Shown here: one piece after another, positions 1-6,153 of the stretch
Layout of the letters: each line of letters begins with the position of its first letter
Numbering within the stretch: the stretch's first letter is position 1
DNA from: Bacillota bacterium
GTDB lineage: Bacteria > Bacillota > Clostridia > Acetivibrionales > DSM-1351
Direction of reading: 5' to 3'
Assembly (NCBI GenBank): GCA_023415305.1
Contig: JAEZKZ010000116.1
Span: forward strand, 1-11,708
Length of the DNA stretch: 11,708 bases
Position numbers and translations under genes: made by a program
The notes under the pieces: generated by a model
Told to the model about the DNA's origin: nothing
Database searches by the model: none
Seen by the model: only the letters and a program-made list of their open reading frames with translations

Positions 1-142
1 GCATAAAATTCCAAGAATCTGGCAATAATTTAAATATAATATTTAATTTTACAAGTTAGTACTTAGGAATACTTAACCCAAAAGAGTCAAAAAGTAATTC
101 CATACACAAAATTATTTACAGTCCCTAATATTTAATTAGATT

Positions 143-175
143 AAGGCGGTTATCTATGATGACCGTCTTTCTTTT
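143..175 (+). terminator. Intrinsic terminator of an upstream gene
   Basis: AAGGCGGTTATC (143-154) pairs with GATGACCGTCTT (158-169) as a 12-bp stem with two G-U wobbles and a TAT loop. It is followed directly by TCTTTTT. The shape and the T-tract on the plus strand are those of a rho-independent terminator. No gene precedes it inside the window, so it presumably ends a plus-strand transcript that begins to the left. Confidence 0.75.
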
Positions 176-510
176 TGCTTTACAAGCGATGGACATAAAA
201 CTAACAACATGAAACCGCTGCAGCCAAAACTTTTATAACTCTTTCTACCACATCTTTATTTGTCGTAATATTTTACACTATGCAGCATGTAAAATAGCTT
301 ATACCAAAGGCTATGCAGTCTGCTACTTAGGGGCAGAGCGATTTTTTATAAAAGTAGTATGTGTGTGTCCACGGAGGCCGTCAAATAAACTGTTTTACGT
401 AAAAACTACAGATAATCAAAAAAGAGGCATCTGTCAATATTAGAATCTATTCAAGTCCAAATAGCCCTGCAATACAAAGGGTTTTGAACAAAATGTAAGC
501 CATATGATAT

Positions 511-531
511 TTACAGGCTTTCAGCCTGTAA
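511..531. repeat. Perfect 9-bp inverted repeat (hairpin)
   Basis: TTACAGGCT (511-519) and AGCCTGTAA (523-531) are exact reverse complements around a 3-base TTC loop. The bases after it (TGCTGCTTCAG) are not a T-tract, so this is probably not an intrinsic terminator on the plus strand. On the minus strand the bases after it are AATATCATATGG, which is also no T-tract. Its role is unknown. Confidence 0.5.
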
Positions 532-883
532 TGCTGCTTCAGTGAAAGAGTATTGTAGTTTCAAGTATCTTCACTTTTATGTTGTATACTTCCATAGTAT
601 TTCTATTAATTACCATAAAAATCATAAAAGACTTTATTTACTGTGGAGGATCTGCAGTTACAGGAAAAGGTGTATGCTTTATGATTGGTAAAATATATTG
701 TATCTTTAATGTTTTAGAGTAAATAAGTAAATTTTTCTTAAATTCAGAAATTTGCGAAATTCCATAATATCTAAAACTAGTAAATAGCGTGAATTTAATT
801 GAAGTACCTGCTTTTTAAGTTATTCTACCGGCTTGCCATTAACATTACCCATATACAAAGGGACGAACAACCTGTACAACAGC

Positions 884-925
884 AATGCCTGTATAAACTC
901 TGTAATAACAGTTTATACAGGCATT
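884..925. repeat. Perfect 16-bp inverted repeat downstream of the ArsR-type gene
   Basis: AATGCCTGTATAAACT (884-899) and AGTTTATACAGGCATT (910-925) are exact reverse complements around a 10-base loop. The element lies about 50 bases past the stop codon of the minus-strand regulator gene, where a terminator would be expected. No T-tract follows on either strand, so it is not a standard intrinsic terminator. A related direct copy, CCTGTACAAC, lies at 871-880. It could be a transcript-end stem that protects the mRNA 3' end, a protein-binding palindrome, or a remnant of a small repeated element. Confidence 0.55.
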
Positions 926-977
926 CATATATTCATATAGTACACAAAGCAGTTATTAACATAAATTATGCCCTGAC

Positions 978-1880
978 TTATTTAAAATAAAGCTTAAACA
1001 TAATGTCCCTGCTGTAATTTCCAAACCCTTTTCCGAACAGTGTAACGCCTCCGACGTTTTCAGCATCGGGCAGAACAGCTATCCTGAAAGTCCAGTACTT
1101 TTGGCGAATATCCAAAGAGGATATGGAAACTTCTGAAACTTTGATACCATCGATATAGGTTCCTTCGTGAGTTATCCGAATTGCTTTATAAAGCCCATAT
1201 TGACCGACCTGCAGACTCCACCAGTCAGGCGTAAATTTACCCCGGCTGATTCCGAAGTCTCCGGGACTTGTCCACTGCCCCAATTTCTGATCATTCAGAA
1301 AGAAGGTTATATCAGAAGGCCAGTTATTATTAACACCGGGTGCTTCAGAACCCAGCTCCATGGATATTTCGAGTTCTTCAGGCTGTTGAACCGAAAGCAG
1401 GAAGTTAGGTACCTTGTACTCAATATAGCCCTCGGTAAACCACAAAATACCGGCATTTACTCTTTCAGGGTCCAAAAAATACCTCGGGTCATCAAACTGA
1501 CCGATAACCTTCTCCGGTGTCGCTATTCCGCAGGTTGGTGTAGCATTAAAATCCGAATAATGTCCTATTGGCATGGAAAATTCGTGATAGTTACGAATTT
1601 TGGATTGCTTTGTTGGAAAATCTATCTGTATCGAATCAACGTTGAGATAACAAAGTTTTTGTACTGAACCATTAATGCTTTTGCGTTCACAGCGAATTAT
1701 TTCTGCTGTTTCAAGCTTTTTAACGTGCATTGTTACAATAGCACTGCTTAATCCAAGTTTTTCAGCTAACTGCTTTATGTTTAGAGGACTTTCAGCAAGC
1801 AGATTAATTATTTTTATACGCACATCACTGCCAAGCGCTTCGTATACAGGTAGCCATTTTTCGGAAATATCTGTTTTCAT
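978..1880 (-). CDS. ArsR-type winged-helix regulator with long C-terminal domain
   Basis: This is a predicted cytoplasmic DNA-binding regulator of 300 residues. Residues about 8-75 form an ArsR-like winged helix: an EALGSDVRIKIINLL opening helix, a helix-turn-helix at about 34-57 (NIKQLAEKLGLSS, then HVKKLE) and a wing to about 80. The family is usually about 100 residues, so roughly 200 residues are extra. They are rich in aromatic and beta-type sequence (LWFTEGYIEY, PDWWSLQVGQYG, KYWTFRIAVLP) and contain no membrane segment. The CxC metal site typical of metal-sensing ArsR proteins is absent. I chose ATG at 1880 because homology-like sequence begins there and a GGAGG (1893-1897) lies 12 bases upstream; an in-frame TTG at 1904 would put that site inside the gene. 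The gene is divergent from the arabinofuranosidase, which suggests the extra domain senses an arabinose-containing ligand. That ligand is inferred, not shown. Confidence 0.85.
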   Translation of the reverse strand: MKTDISEKWLPVYEALGSDVRIKIINLLAESPLNIKQLAEKLGLSSAIVTMHVKKLETAEIIRCERKSINGSVQKLCYLNVDSIQIDFPTKQSKIRNYHEFSMPIGHYSDFNATPTCGIATPEKVIGQFDDPRYFLDPERVNAGILWFTEGYIEYKVPNFLLSVQQPEELEISMELGSEAPGVNNNWPSDITFFLNDQKLGQWTSPGDFGISRGKFTPDWWSLQVGQYGLYKAIRITHEGTYIDGIKVSEVSISSLDIRQKYWTFRIAVLPDAENVGGVTLFGKGFGNYSRDIMFKLYFK

Positions 1881-1915
1881 ATAAAAATACAGCCTCCAAC
1901 ACAAGAATTAATACA

Positions 1916-1944
1916 AGTATAAATCACATCCCGGGGTTTGTAAA
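1916..1944 (-). promoter_or_regulatory. Sigma-A-type promoter of the ArsR-type regulator gene
   Basis: Read on the minus strand, TTTACA (1944-1939) and TATACT (1921-1916) are separated by exactly 17 bp, one mismatch each from consensus. Transcription would start near 1909, leaving a leader of about 30 bases that contains the GGAGG. The hexamer CCGGGG occurs at 1931-1936, in the spacer, and again at 1960-1965, upstream of the -35 box, so a bound factor could contact both; that is speculative. Confidence 0.65.
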
Positions 1945-2020
1945 TAAAAATATTAACAGCCGGGGAATTCTTTAACCATAAAAACCTTAGTTTTGTTGCC
2001 CAAATATAGTATTTGGTGTA

Positions 2021-2049
2021 TTGACATCACATAAGATGAGAGATATTAT
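2021..2049 (+). promoter_or_regulatory. Sigma-A-type promoter of the arabinofuranosidase gene
   Basis: A perfect -35 box TTGACA (2021-2026) is followed after 17 bp by TATTAT (2044-2049), one mismatch from the consensus -10. The predicted start is near 2056, giving a leader of about 57 bases before the ATG at 2113. The strength of the boxes suggests high expression unless a repressor blocks it, and the palindrome that overlaps the -10 end fits such repression. Confidence 0.75.
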
Positions 2050-2081
2050 ATAGTTATTAACACTATAGTTACCCGATTAAC
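2049..2081. promoter_or_regulatory. Candidate operator: palindrome at the GH51 transcription start
   Basis: TATAGT (2049-2054) and ACTATA (2062-2067) are perfect inverted arms around 7 bases. The palindrome begins on the last base of the -10 box and spans the predicted start site. Alternating GTTA and TAAC half-sites occur at 2053, 2058, 2068 and 2078; the last three are spaced 10 bp, one helical turn. This is where a repressor would bind, and the divergent ArsR-type protein is the obvious candidate. The base composition is AT-rich, so chance palindromes are possible. Confidence 0.45.
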
Positions 2082-2112
2082 AAAAACATTAATATATTAA
2101 GGAGGAAAAATC

Positions 2113-3621
2113 ATGAGCAATGCAAAGATGATACTTAATAAGGATTATGTTATAGGAGAAGTTGATAAAAGAATATATGGGTCGTTTATTGAGCACCTCG
2201 GAAGAGCCGTTTATGGCGGTATATATGAACCGGGTCACCCGACAGCAGATAAGTATGGCTTTCGTCAGGATGTAGCTGCTATGATAAAGGAGCTACAGGT
2301 ACCAATTGTCAGATATCCGGGTGGAAACTTTGTTTCAGGCTACAACTGGGAGGACGGAGTCGGACCTGTCGATAAAAGGCCCAGACGTACAGAGCTTGCA
2401 TGGATGACAACTGAAACTAATGAAGTCGGAACTAACGAGTTTTTCACATGGGCAAAGGAAGTAGGCACAGAAGTTATGATGGCGGTTAACCTCGGAACCA
2501 GAGGAGCCGATGCGGCACGAAACCTTGTTGAATACTGCAACCATCCCGGTGGAACCTACTGGAGTGATTTGAGAAAATCCCATGGCTATGTTCAGCCTCA
2601 TAATATAAAGACCTGGTGTCTGGGTAATGAAATGGACGGACCTTGGCAGATAGGAGCTAAAACTGCAGAAGAATATGGCAGAATAGCATGTGAAACTGCA
2701 AAAGTAATGAAATGGGTTGATCCAACAATTGAACTGGTTGCGTGTGGAAGCTCAAACAGCGCAATGCCAACCTTTGCGCAATGGGAAGCGACTGTACTTG
2801 AACATACCTATGACCATGTTGATTATATTTCTCTGCATACTTATTATGGTAACCGTGATAACGATACAGCCAATTTCCTGGCCAGGTCAATGGACATGGA
2901 TGAATTTATCAAATCAGTAATTTCAACCTGCGATTATGTACAAGCTAAGAAACGCAGCAAGAAGAAGATCAACCTGTCCTTTGACGAATGGAATGTATGG
3001 TTCCATTCAAATGAAGCAGACAAGAAAATTGATCGCTGGTCTATAGCACCTCCACAGCTTGAAGATGAATATAACTTTGAAGATGCGCTGTTGGTTGGTA
3101 GCATGCTGATAACTCTTTTGAAGAATGCAGACAGAGTAAAAATGGCATGCCTTGCACAGCTAGTTAACGTAATTGCCCCAATTATGACAGAAAACAATGG
3201 TGCTGCATGGAAGCAGACGATTTATTATCCATACCTTCATGCATCGGTATTTGGCAGAGGTACTGTTTTAAATCCAATTGTCAAATCTCCTAAGCACGAT
3301 ACAAAGGATTTTACAGATGTTCCGTACATTGATGCTACAGCAGTTATCAGTGAGGATGGAAATGAGGTTACTGTATTTGCGGTTAACAAAAATATGGAGG
3401 AAAACATAACACTGGATATCGAACTCAATGGCTTGGGACAATTCAAGGTTATAGAACATATTGTTCTTGAGCATTCAGATGTAAAAGCTACAAATTCAAA
3501 AGAAAACCCAAATAATGTTATTCCTCACTCGAACGGAAATGCAGCAATCGAAGACGGTAATGTAAAGGCTGATCTAAAGAAGCTTTCCTGGAATGTAATA
3601 AGATTAAGTAAGCTGGGTTAA
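2113..3621 (+). CDS. abfA: Alpha-L-arabinofuranosidase, GH51 (EC 3.2.1.55)
   Basis: This enzyme removes alpha-L-arabinofuranosyl residues from arabinoxylan, arabinan or derived oligosaccharides by a retaining mechanism. The 502-residue length is typical of GH51. A catalytic (beta/alpha)8 barrel fills most of the chain and a C-terminal beta-sandwich follows from about residue 380. The acid/base is predicted as Glu173 in TWCLGNEMDG and the nucleophile as Glu292 in LSFDEWNVW, both in the conserved GH51 contexts. The RYPGGNFVSGYNWEDGVGP segment (67-85) is another family hallmark. There is no signal peptide and no dockerin or carbohydrate-binding module, so it should act in the cytoplasm on imported oligosaccharides. 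AAGGAGG (2099-2105) is 7 bases before the ATG. It is a single-gene unit with its own promoter and terminator. Substrate preference cannot be read from the sequence. Confidence 0.96.
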   Translation: MSNAKMILNKDYVIGEVDKRIYGSFIEHLGRAVYGGIYEPGHPTADKYGFRQDVAAMIKELQVPIVRYPGGNFVSGYNWEDGVGPVDKRPRRTELAWMTTETNEVGTNEFFTWAKEVGTEVMMAVNLGTRGADAARNLVEYCNHPGGTYWSDLRKSHGYVQPHNIKTWCLGNEMDGPWQIGAKTAEEYGRIACETAKVMKWVDPTIELVACGSSNSAMPTFAQWEATVLEHTYDHVDYISLHTYYGNRDNDTANFLARSMDMDEFIKSVISTCDYVQAKKRSKKKINLSFDEWNVWFHSNEADKKIDRWSIAPPQLEDEYNFEDALLVGSMLITLLKNADRVKMACLAQLVNVIAPIMTENNGAAWKQTIYYPYLHASVFGRGTVLNPIVKSPKHDTKDFTDVPYIDATAVISEDGNEVTVFAVNKNMEENITLDIELNGLGQFKVIEHIVLEHSDVKATNSKENPNNVIPHSNGNAAIEDGNVKADLKKLSWNVIRLSKLG

Positions 3622-3659
3622 TTGTAAATTTATTGGTATTAGGGATAAGAACTTGGGTT

Positions 3660-3697
3660 GGAGCTCTGCTATGGCAGGGCTCCTTTTATGCTTTTAA
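3660..3697 (+). terminator. Intrinsic terminator after the arabinofuranosidase gene
   Basis: GGAGCTCTGC (3660-3669) pairs with GCAGGGCTCC (3674-3683) across a TATG loop, a 10-bp GC-rich stem with one G-U wobble. TTTTATGCTTTTA follows. It lies 38 bases after the GH51 stop codon and should isolate that gene from the DUF116 gene. Confidence 0.85.
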
Positions 3698-3732
3698 TCA
3701 TAAATTTGCTGTTATATAAAAAATCCATATAG

Positions 3733-3762
3733 ATGATATTACACCTTTAAATACTATATAAT
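3733..3762 (+). promoter_or_regulatory. Possible promoter of the DUF116 gene
   Basis: A consensus -10 box TATAAT (3757-3762) lies about 56 bases before the start codon. The best -35 candidate is ATGATA (3733-3738) at 18 bp, matching four of six positions. A promoter is expected here because a terminator lies just upstream. The region is very AT-rich, which weakens the call. Confidence 0.45.
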
Positions 3763-3817
3763 AGAATATATTAACAGAAAAGGATTCTGCTGCTGTAACT
3801 TATGGAGGAAAAACTAT

Positions 3818-4978
3818 ATGGATGTAATAACATATTCTCTCAGTGCCGGACAAGAAACGTCAGAACAATACTACAGTGAAATTTCGACTTTTACCGATAA
3901 AGTACTCCTGAAAGGGCGAAGTCTGTTACAAGCAGCTATTGATGACCACCAGGTTAAAATGTACAGTGAGCGGAATACTTTTTTTGAGGAAGGTCTTCTG
4001 GAGATATTGGCGTTTGGTGTATACTGGCGACTGTATAGCAAACCTGCTCTGGAAATGAAAAAAACAGCAGCAGAGCTTTTAGCTGCGATAAACAGATTAA
4101 GGGATACTAAGGTTAAAGTGAAGTTTGTTCTAAATTATGTTAAAGGTATTTTATCAACACTTTTAATTTCCAAAATAAATTATTGTACTAATGCCCCTAT
4201 TCCTGATTTACAGGGTATTGAGAAATTAATTATTTTTTTAAAAGCTACGGGTGAATTTAATCAGGAAGTAAAAAGGTTTGAAAGCTGGCTTGAGTACTTT
4301 AGACAGATAGGGGTAGATGAGACCCGTCAAGTAATGACAACTGCGATTAGTTTTGGAGACTGGTTTCAGAAGGAAAGCACTGGGGTCTTAATGAAATTTA
4401 CCCCAAAGGTTCAACATTTCCTTAACAATAAATTGTCCAGCCACAAATGGAAGGAAGATTACATATTTTGCAGCAGCAGAGCGGTGGAATACCATTTAAA
4501 TATGGTCGGAGCAGAAATAATGAATAGGATTTATCATGACGACTTTCTCAAAAGGAAAGATCGCGTATTAATGCTGCCACACTGCATGACAAATCCGGTA
4601 CAGGGTAAATGTAAAGCAGCTGCTGTAGGAAAGGGATACATATGTAAAGCCTGTTCGGAGGTCTGTCAGGTAAACAGTATCTCAAAATTTGGCAGCCAAA
4701 ATAAGTTGAAGGTCATGCTGGTACCCCATGAATCTTCTATAGCTTCAACAAAAACTGATCAATCACTTTTTACAGGTAGTTCGGGTGTAATAGGAGTCTC
4801 CTGCGTACTAAACCTTATTTCGGGAGGCTGGATGCTGGAGGAAAAGGGAGCTATACCTCAATGTGTACTGTTGGATTATTGTGGTTGCAGGAACCACTGG
4901 CATGAAAGGGGTATACCTACCAGGCTTAACGAAAAACAGCTAATGAAACTGATAGATACCAATCATATCCGCCTGTAA
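3818..4978 (+). CDS. DUF116-family protein with cysteine-rich C-terminus
   Basis: I recognise the C-terminal half (about 210-375) as the DUF116 domain, whose function is unknown. It carries a conserved-looking cysteine set: C256 in LPHCM, C265, then C276-X2-C279-X3-C283, and further C329, C349, C355 and C357 in DYCGCRNHW. This number and spacing suggest a metal or iron-sulfur site, but no cofactor is proven. The N-terminal half (1-200) is mostly helical in character, has no signal peptide, and makes the 386-residue protein longer than the DUF116 domain alone. GGAGG at 3804-3808 is 9 bases before the ATG, which fixes the start. The lipid kinase gene follows 96 bases later with no clear terminator between, so cotranscription is possible. 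I do not assign a reaction. Confidence 0.8.
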   Translation: MDVITYSLSAGQETSEQYYSEISTFTDKVLLKGRSLLQAAIDDHQVKMYSERNTFFEEGLLEILAFGVYWRLYSKPALEMKKTAAELLAAINRLRDTKVKVKFVLNYVKGILSTLLISKINYCTNAPIPDLQGIEKLIIFLKATGEFNQEVKRFESWLEYFRQIGVDETRQVMTTAISFGDWFQKESTGVLMKFTPKVQHFLNNKLSSHKWKEDYIFCSSRAVEYHLNMVGAEIMNRIYHDDFLKRKDRVLMLPHCMTNPVQGKCKAAAVGKGYICKACSEVCQVNSISKFGSQNKLKVMLVPHESSIASTKTDQSLFTGSSGVIGVSCVLNLISGGWMLEEKGAIPQCVLLDYCGCRNHWHERGIPTRLNEKQLMKLIDTNHIRL

Positions 4979-5074
4979 GCAGAAACGTAAATATGTTAAA
5001 ATAGTCATAGTATAGTAATATGCATGCGAATTATTGCAGGCAAAGATATAGATAAAAATTACCTTGGGGGTCTC

Positions 5075-5959
5075 ATGAAACATATCTTTATTGTCAATCC
5101 GACAGCAGGAAAAGGGAAATCTTTGGAACTGGTCCCATTTATTCAGGAATGCTTTAAGAACAGAGAACAGGACGAATTGTTTATTGAAATTACAAAGTAT
5201 GCGGGACATGCCGCTGAGATAGCCAAAGTATACGCTGCGGCTGAGGAAGGTCGGATATATTCCGTTGGGGGAGACGGCACTGTAAATGAGATAGTTAACG
5301 GGATAGCAGGAACATCCTCGGCTATGGGAGTGATACCAACCGGCTCAGGAAATGATTTCATACGCAGTTTGCACTCAGAAACAGATATAAAGACTCTTAT
5401 AGCCCGTTCAATTGACGGTATCGAGAAAAGCATTGACCTGGCAAAAGTAAACGATAAATATTTTGTTAATATATCTTCAATAGGCTTTGACGCCAATGTA
5501 GTGTTCAATGCTATGAAATTTAAGAAAAAACCCGGAATAACAGGAAGTATGGCTTACGTGCTTTCAATAATATATACAGTTTTCAAGCACAAAATAAACA
5601 GAATCAAAGTTGATATAGACGGCGTCAAGACTGAAATGGACTCATTGCTGGTTGCTGTAGCCAACGGAAAGTATTATGGAGGAGGAATGATGCCTGCCCC
5701 TGATGCCGTACTTGATGACGGACAATTTGATATATGTCTTGTCAGTGAAGTAAGTCGAATTCAGATTCTCAACCTTTTTCCCAAGTATATGAAGGGGCAG
5801 CATGGGGTGCTCAAACAGGTAAGCTTCCATAAGGGACAAACAATCAGAATTGAGGGTGATGAGGAACTTTGTCTCAATATTGACGGAGAAATTGTATCGT
5901 CAAGAACGGTTAACTTTGAAATAATAAAATCGGGTATAAAGGTAATACTCCCGGAATAG
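5075..5959 (+). CDS. Diacylglycerol kinase-fold lipid kinase (YegS/BmrU type)
   Basis: This 294-residue protein belongs to the bacterial diacylglycerol/lipid kinase family, which phosphorylates lipid hydroxyls such as diacylglycerol using ATP at the inner face of the membrane. Family motifs are clear: NPTAGKG (8-14), the nucleotide-binding GGDGT (65-69) followed by VNEIVNG, and PTGSGNDF (88-95). The C-terminal part (about 130-294) includes GGGMMPAPDAVLDDGQFD, typical of the family's second, beta-rich domain. There is no membrane segment. I start at ATG 5075 because MKHIFIVNPTAGKG is the usual N-terminus and GGGGG (5066-5070) precedes it at short distance; an in-frame ATG at 5024 would add 17 residues with no family resemblance or good binding site. 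A role in phospholipid recycling is likely by family. The exact lipid is unknown. Confidence 0.92.
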   Translation: MKHIFIVNPTAGKGKSLELVPFIQECFKNREQDELFIEITKYAGHAAEIAKVYAAAEEGRIYSVGGDGTVNEIVNGIAGTSSAMGVIPTGSGNDFIRSLHSETDIKTLIARSIDGIEKSIDLAKVNDKYFVNISSIGFDANVVFNAMKFKKKPGITGSMAYVLSIIYTVFKHKINRIKVDIDGVKTEMDSLLVAVANGKYYGGGMMPAPDAVLDDGQFDICLVSEVSRIQILNLFPKYMKGQHGVLKQVSFHKGQTIRIEGDEELCLNIDGEIVSSRTVNFEIIKSGIKVILPE

Positions 5960-6053
5960 ATACCATAAATTACATCAGTCGTACTTTCTATTGTCAACGA
6001 AAAAATTATTTTGACTTTATTAATATCCGAAATGCGGGTAAATGGAGGTTAAC

Positions 6054-6131
6054 TTGAAAGACTTTGCTAATGCTCGTCTTCCAATAACCTATGAATTTAT
6101 GGCTACAATGGTGGCTCAAAGCCACTTATAG
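6054..6131 (+). CDS. Possible 25-residue leader peptide upstream of sbcD
   Basis: A TTG codon at 6054 follows a strong GGAGG (6044-6048) at 5 bases. It opens a 25-codon frame reading MKDFANARLPITYEFMATM and ending VAQSHL before TAG (6129-6131). The stop lies 17 bases before the sbcD ATG and inside the repeated hairpin element, so a terminating ribosome would sit on the hairpins and next to the sbcD ribosome binding site. The peptide resembles nothing I recognise. It may be a translated leader that couples or gates sbcD translation, or the GGAGG may be accidental. The matching frame before sbcC has no comparable start site. Confidence 0.4.
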   Translation: MKDFANARLPITYEFMATMVAQSHL

Positions 6132-6153
6132 TGGCTGAGGAGGTTAATATGAA
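6100..6153 (+). repeat. Duplicated hairpin leader element, copy 1 (before sbcD)
   Basis: This 54-bp element matches 7336-7389 at 48 positions with no gap, and ends in the sbcD start region. It holds four alternating complementary blocks: GGCTAC (6101-6106), GTGGCT (6111-6116), AGCCAC (6120-6125) and GTGGCT (6131-6136). Blocks 1:2 and 3:4 can form two small hairpins, or blocks 2:3 can form a perfect 6-bp hairpin with a CAA loop, so the folds exclude each other. GAGGAGGT (6137-6144) follows block 4 at once. It is probably a translational regulatory element, though a dispersed repeat carrying a ribosome binding site is also possible. Confidence 0.7.

Larger units (their letters stand above)
1..977. 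other. Gene-free left flank with terminator and inverted repeats
   Basis: I find no convincing coding region in this stretch. The longest frame, 799-990 on the plus strand, starts with TTG, lacks a ribosome binding site and runs through a long perfect inverted repeat, so I treat it as chance. What the stretch does hold is an intrinsic terminator at 143-175, a perfect 9-bp inverted repeat at 269-296, a 12-bp palindrome TTTTACGTAAAA at 393-404, a 9-bp hairpin at 511-531 and a 16-bp hairpin at 884-925. The octamer CTATGCAG occurs twice (278-285 and 311-318). I could not match any part to a known riboswitch or RNA family by eye. It may be a decayed gene, an uncharacterised RNA, or plain intergenic sequence between two transcription units. 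Confidence 0.6.

Noticed and set aside
314..350. TCTGC/GCAGA stem followed by ATTTTTTAT, resembling a terminator
   Set aside because: The stem is only 5 bp, with an 8-base loop and a 4-base gap before the T-tract, too weak to call in AT-rich sequence.
799..990. 63-codon plus-strand reading frame starting with TTG
   Set aside because: It has no ribosome binding site, crosses the 16-bp perfect inverted repeat and overlaps the end of the minus-strand regulator gene. The predicted peptide has no recognisable character.
1167..1667. 166-codon plus-strand reading frame
   Set aside because: It lies wholly antisense to the regulator gene, which has clear winged-helix sequence, a promoter and a ribosome binding site. 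The antisense frame has none of these.
5024..5074. ATG at 5024 as the lipid kinase start
   Set aside because: No ribosome binding site precedes it and the added residues do not resemble the family. MKHIFIVNPTAGKG at 5075 is the typical N-terminus.
5991..6040. Possible sbcDC promoter boxes (TTGTCA at 5991, TTGACT at 6011)
   Set aside because: Neither has an acceptable -10 box at 16-18 bp. The operon probably has a promoter near here, but I cannot place it.
6131..6148. GTG at 6131 as the sbcD start
   Set aside because: The extra residues MAEEVN come from translating the Shine-Dalgarno region itself. ATG 6149 has the proper spacing and gives the usual MKFIHTGDWHIG start.
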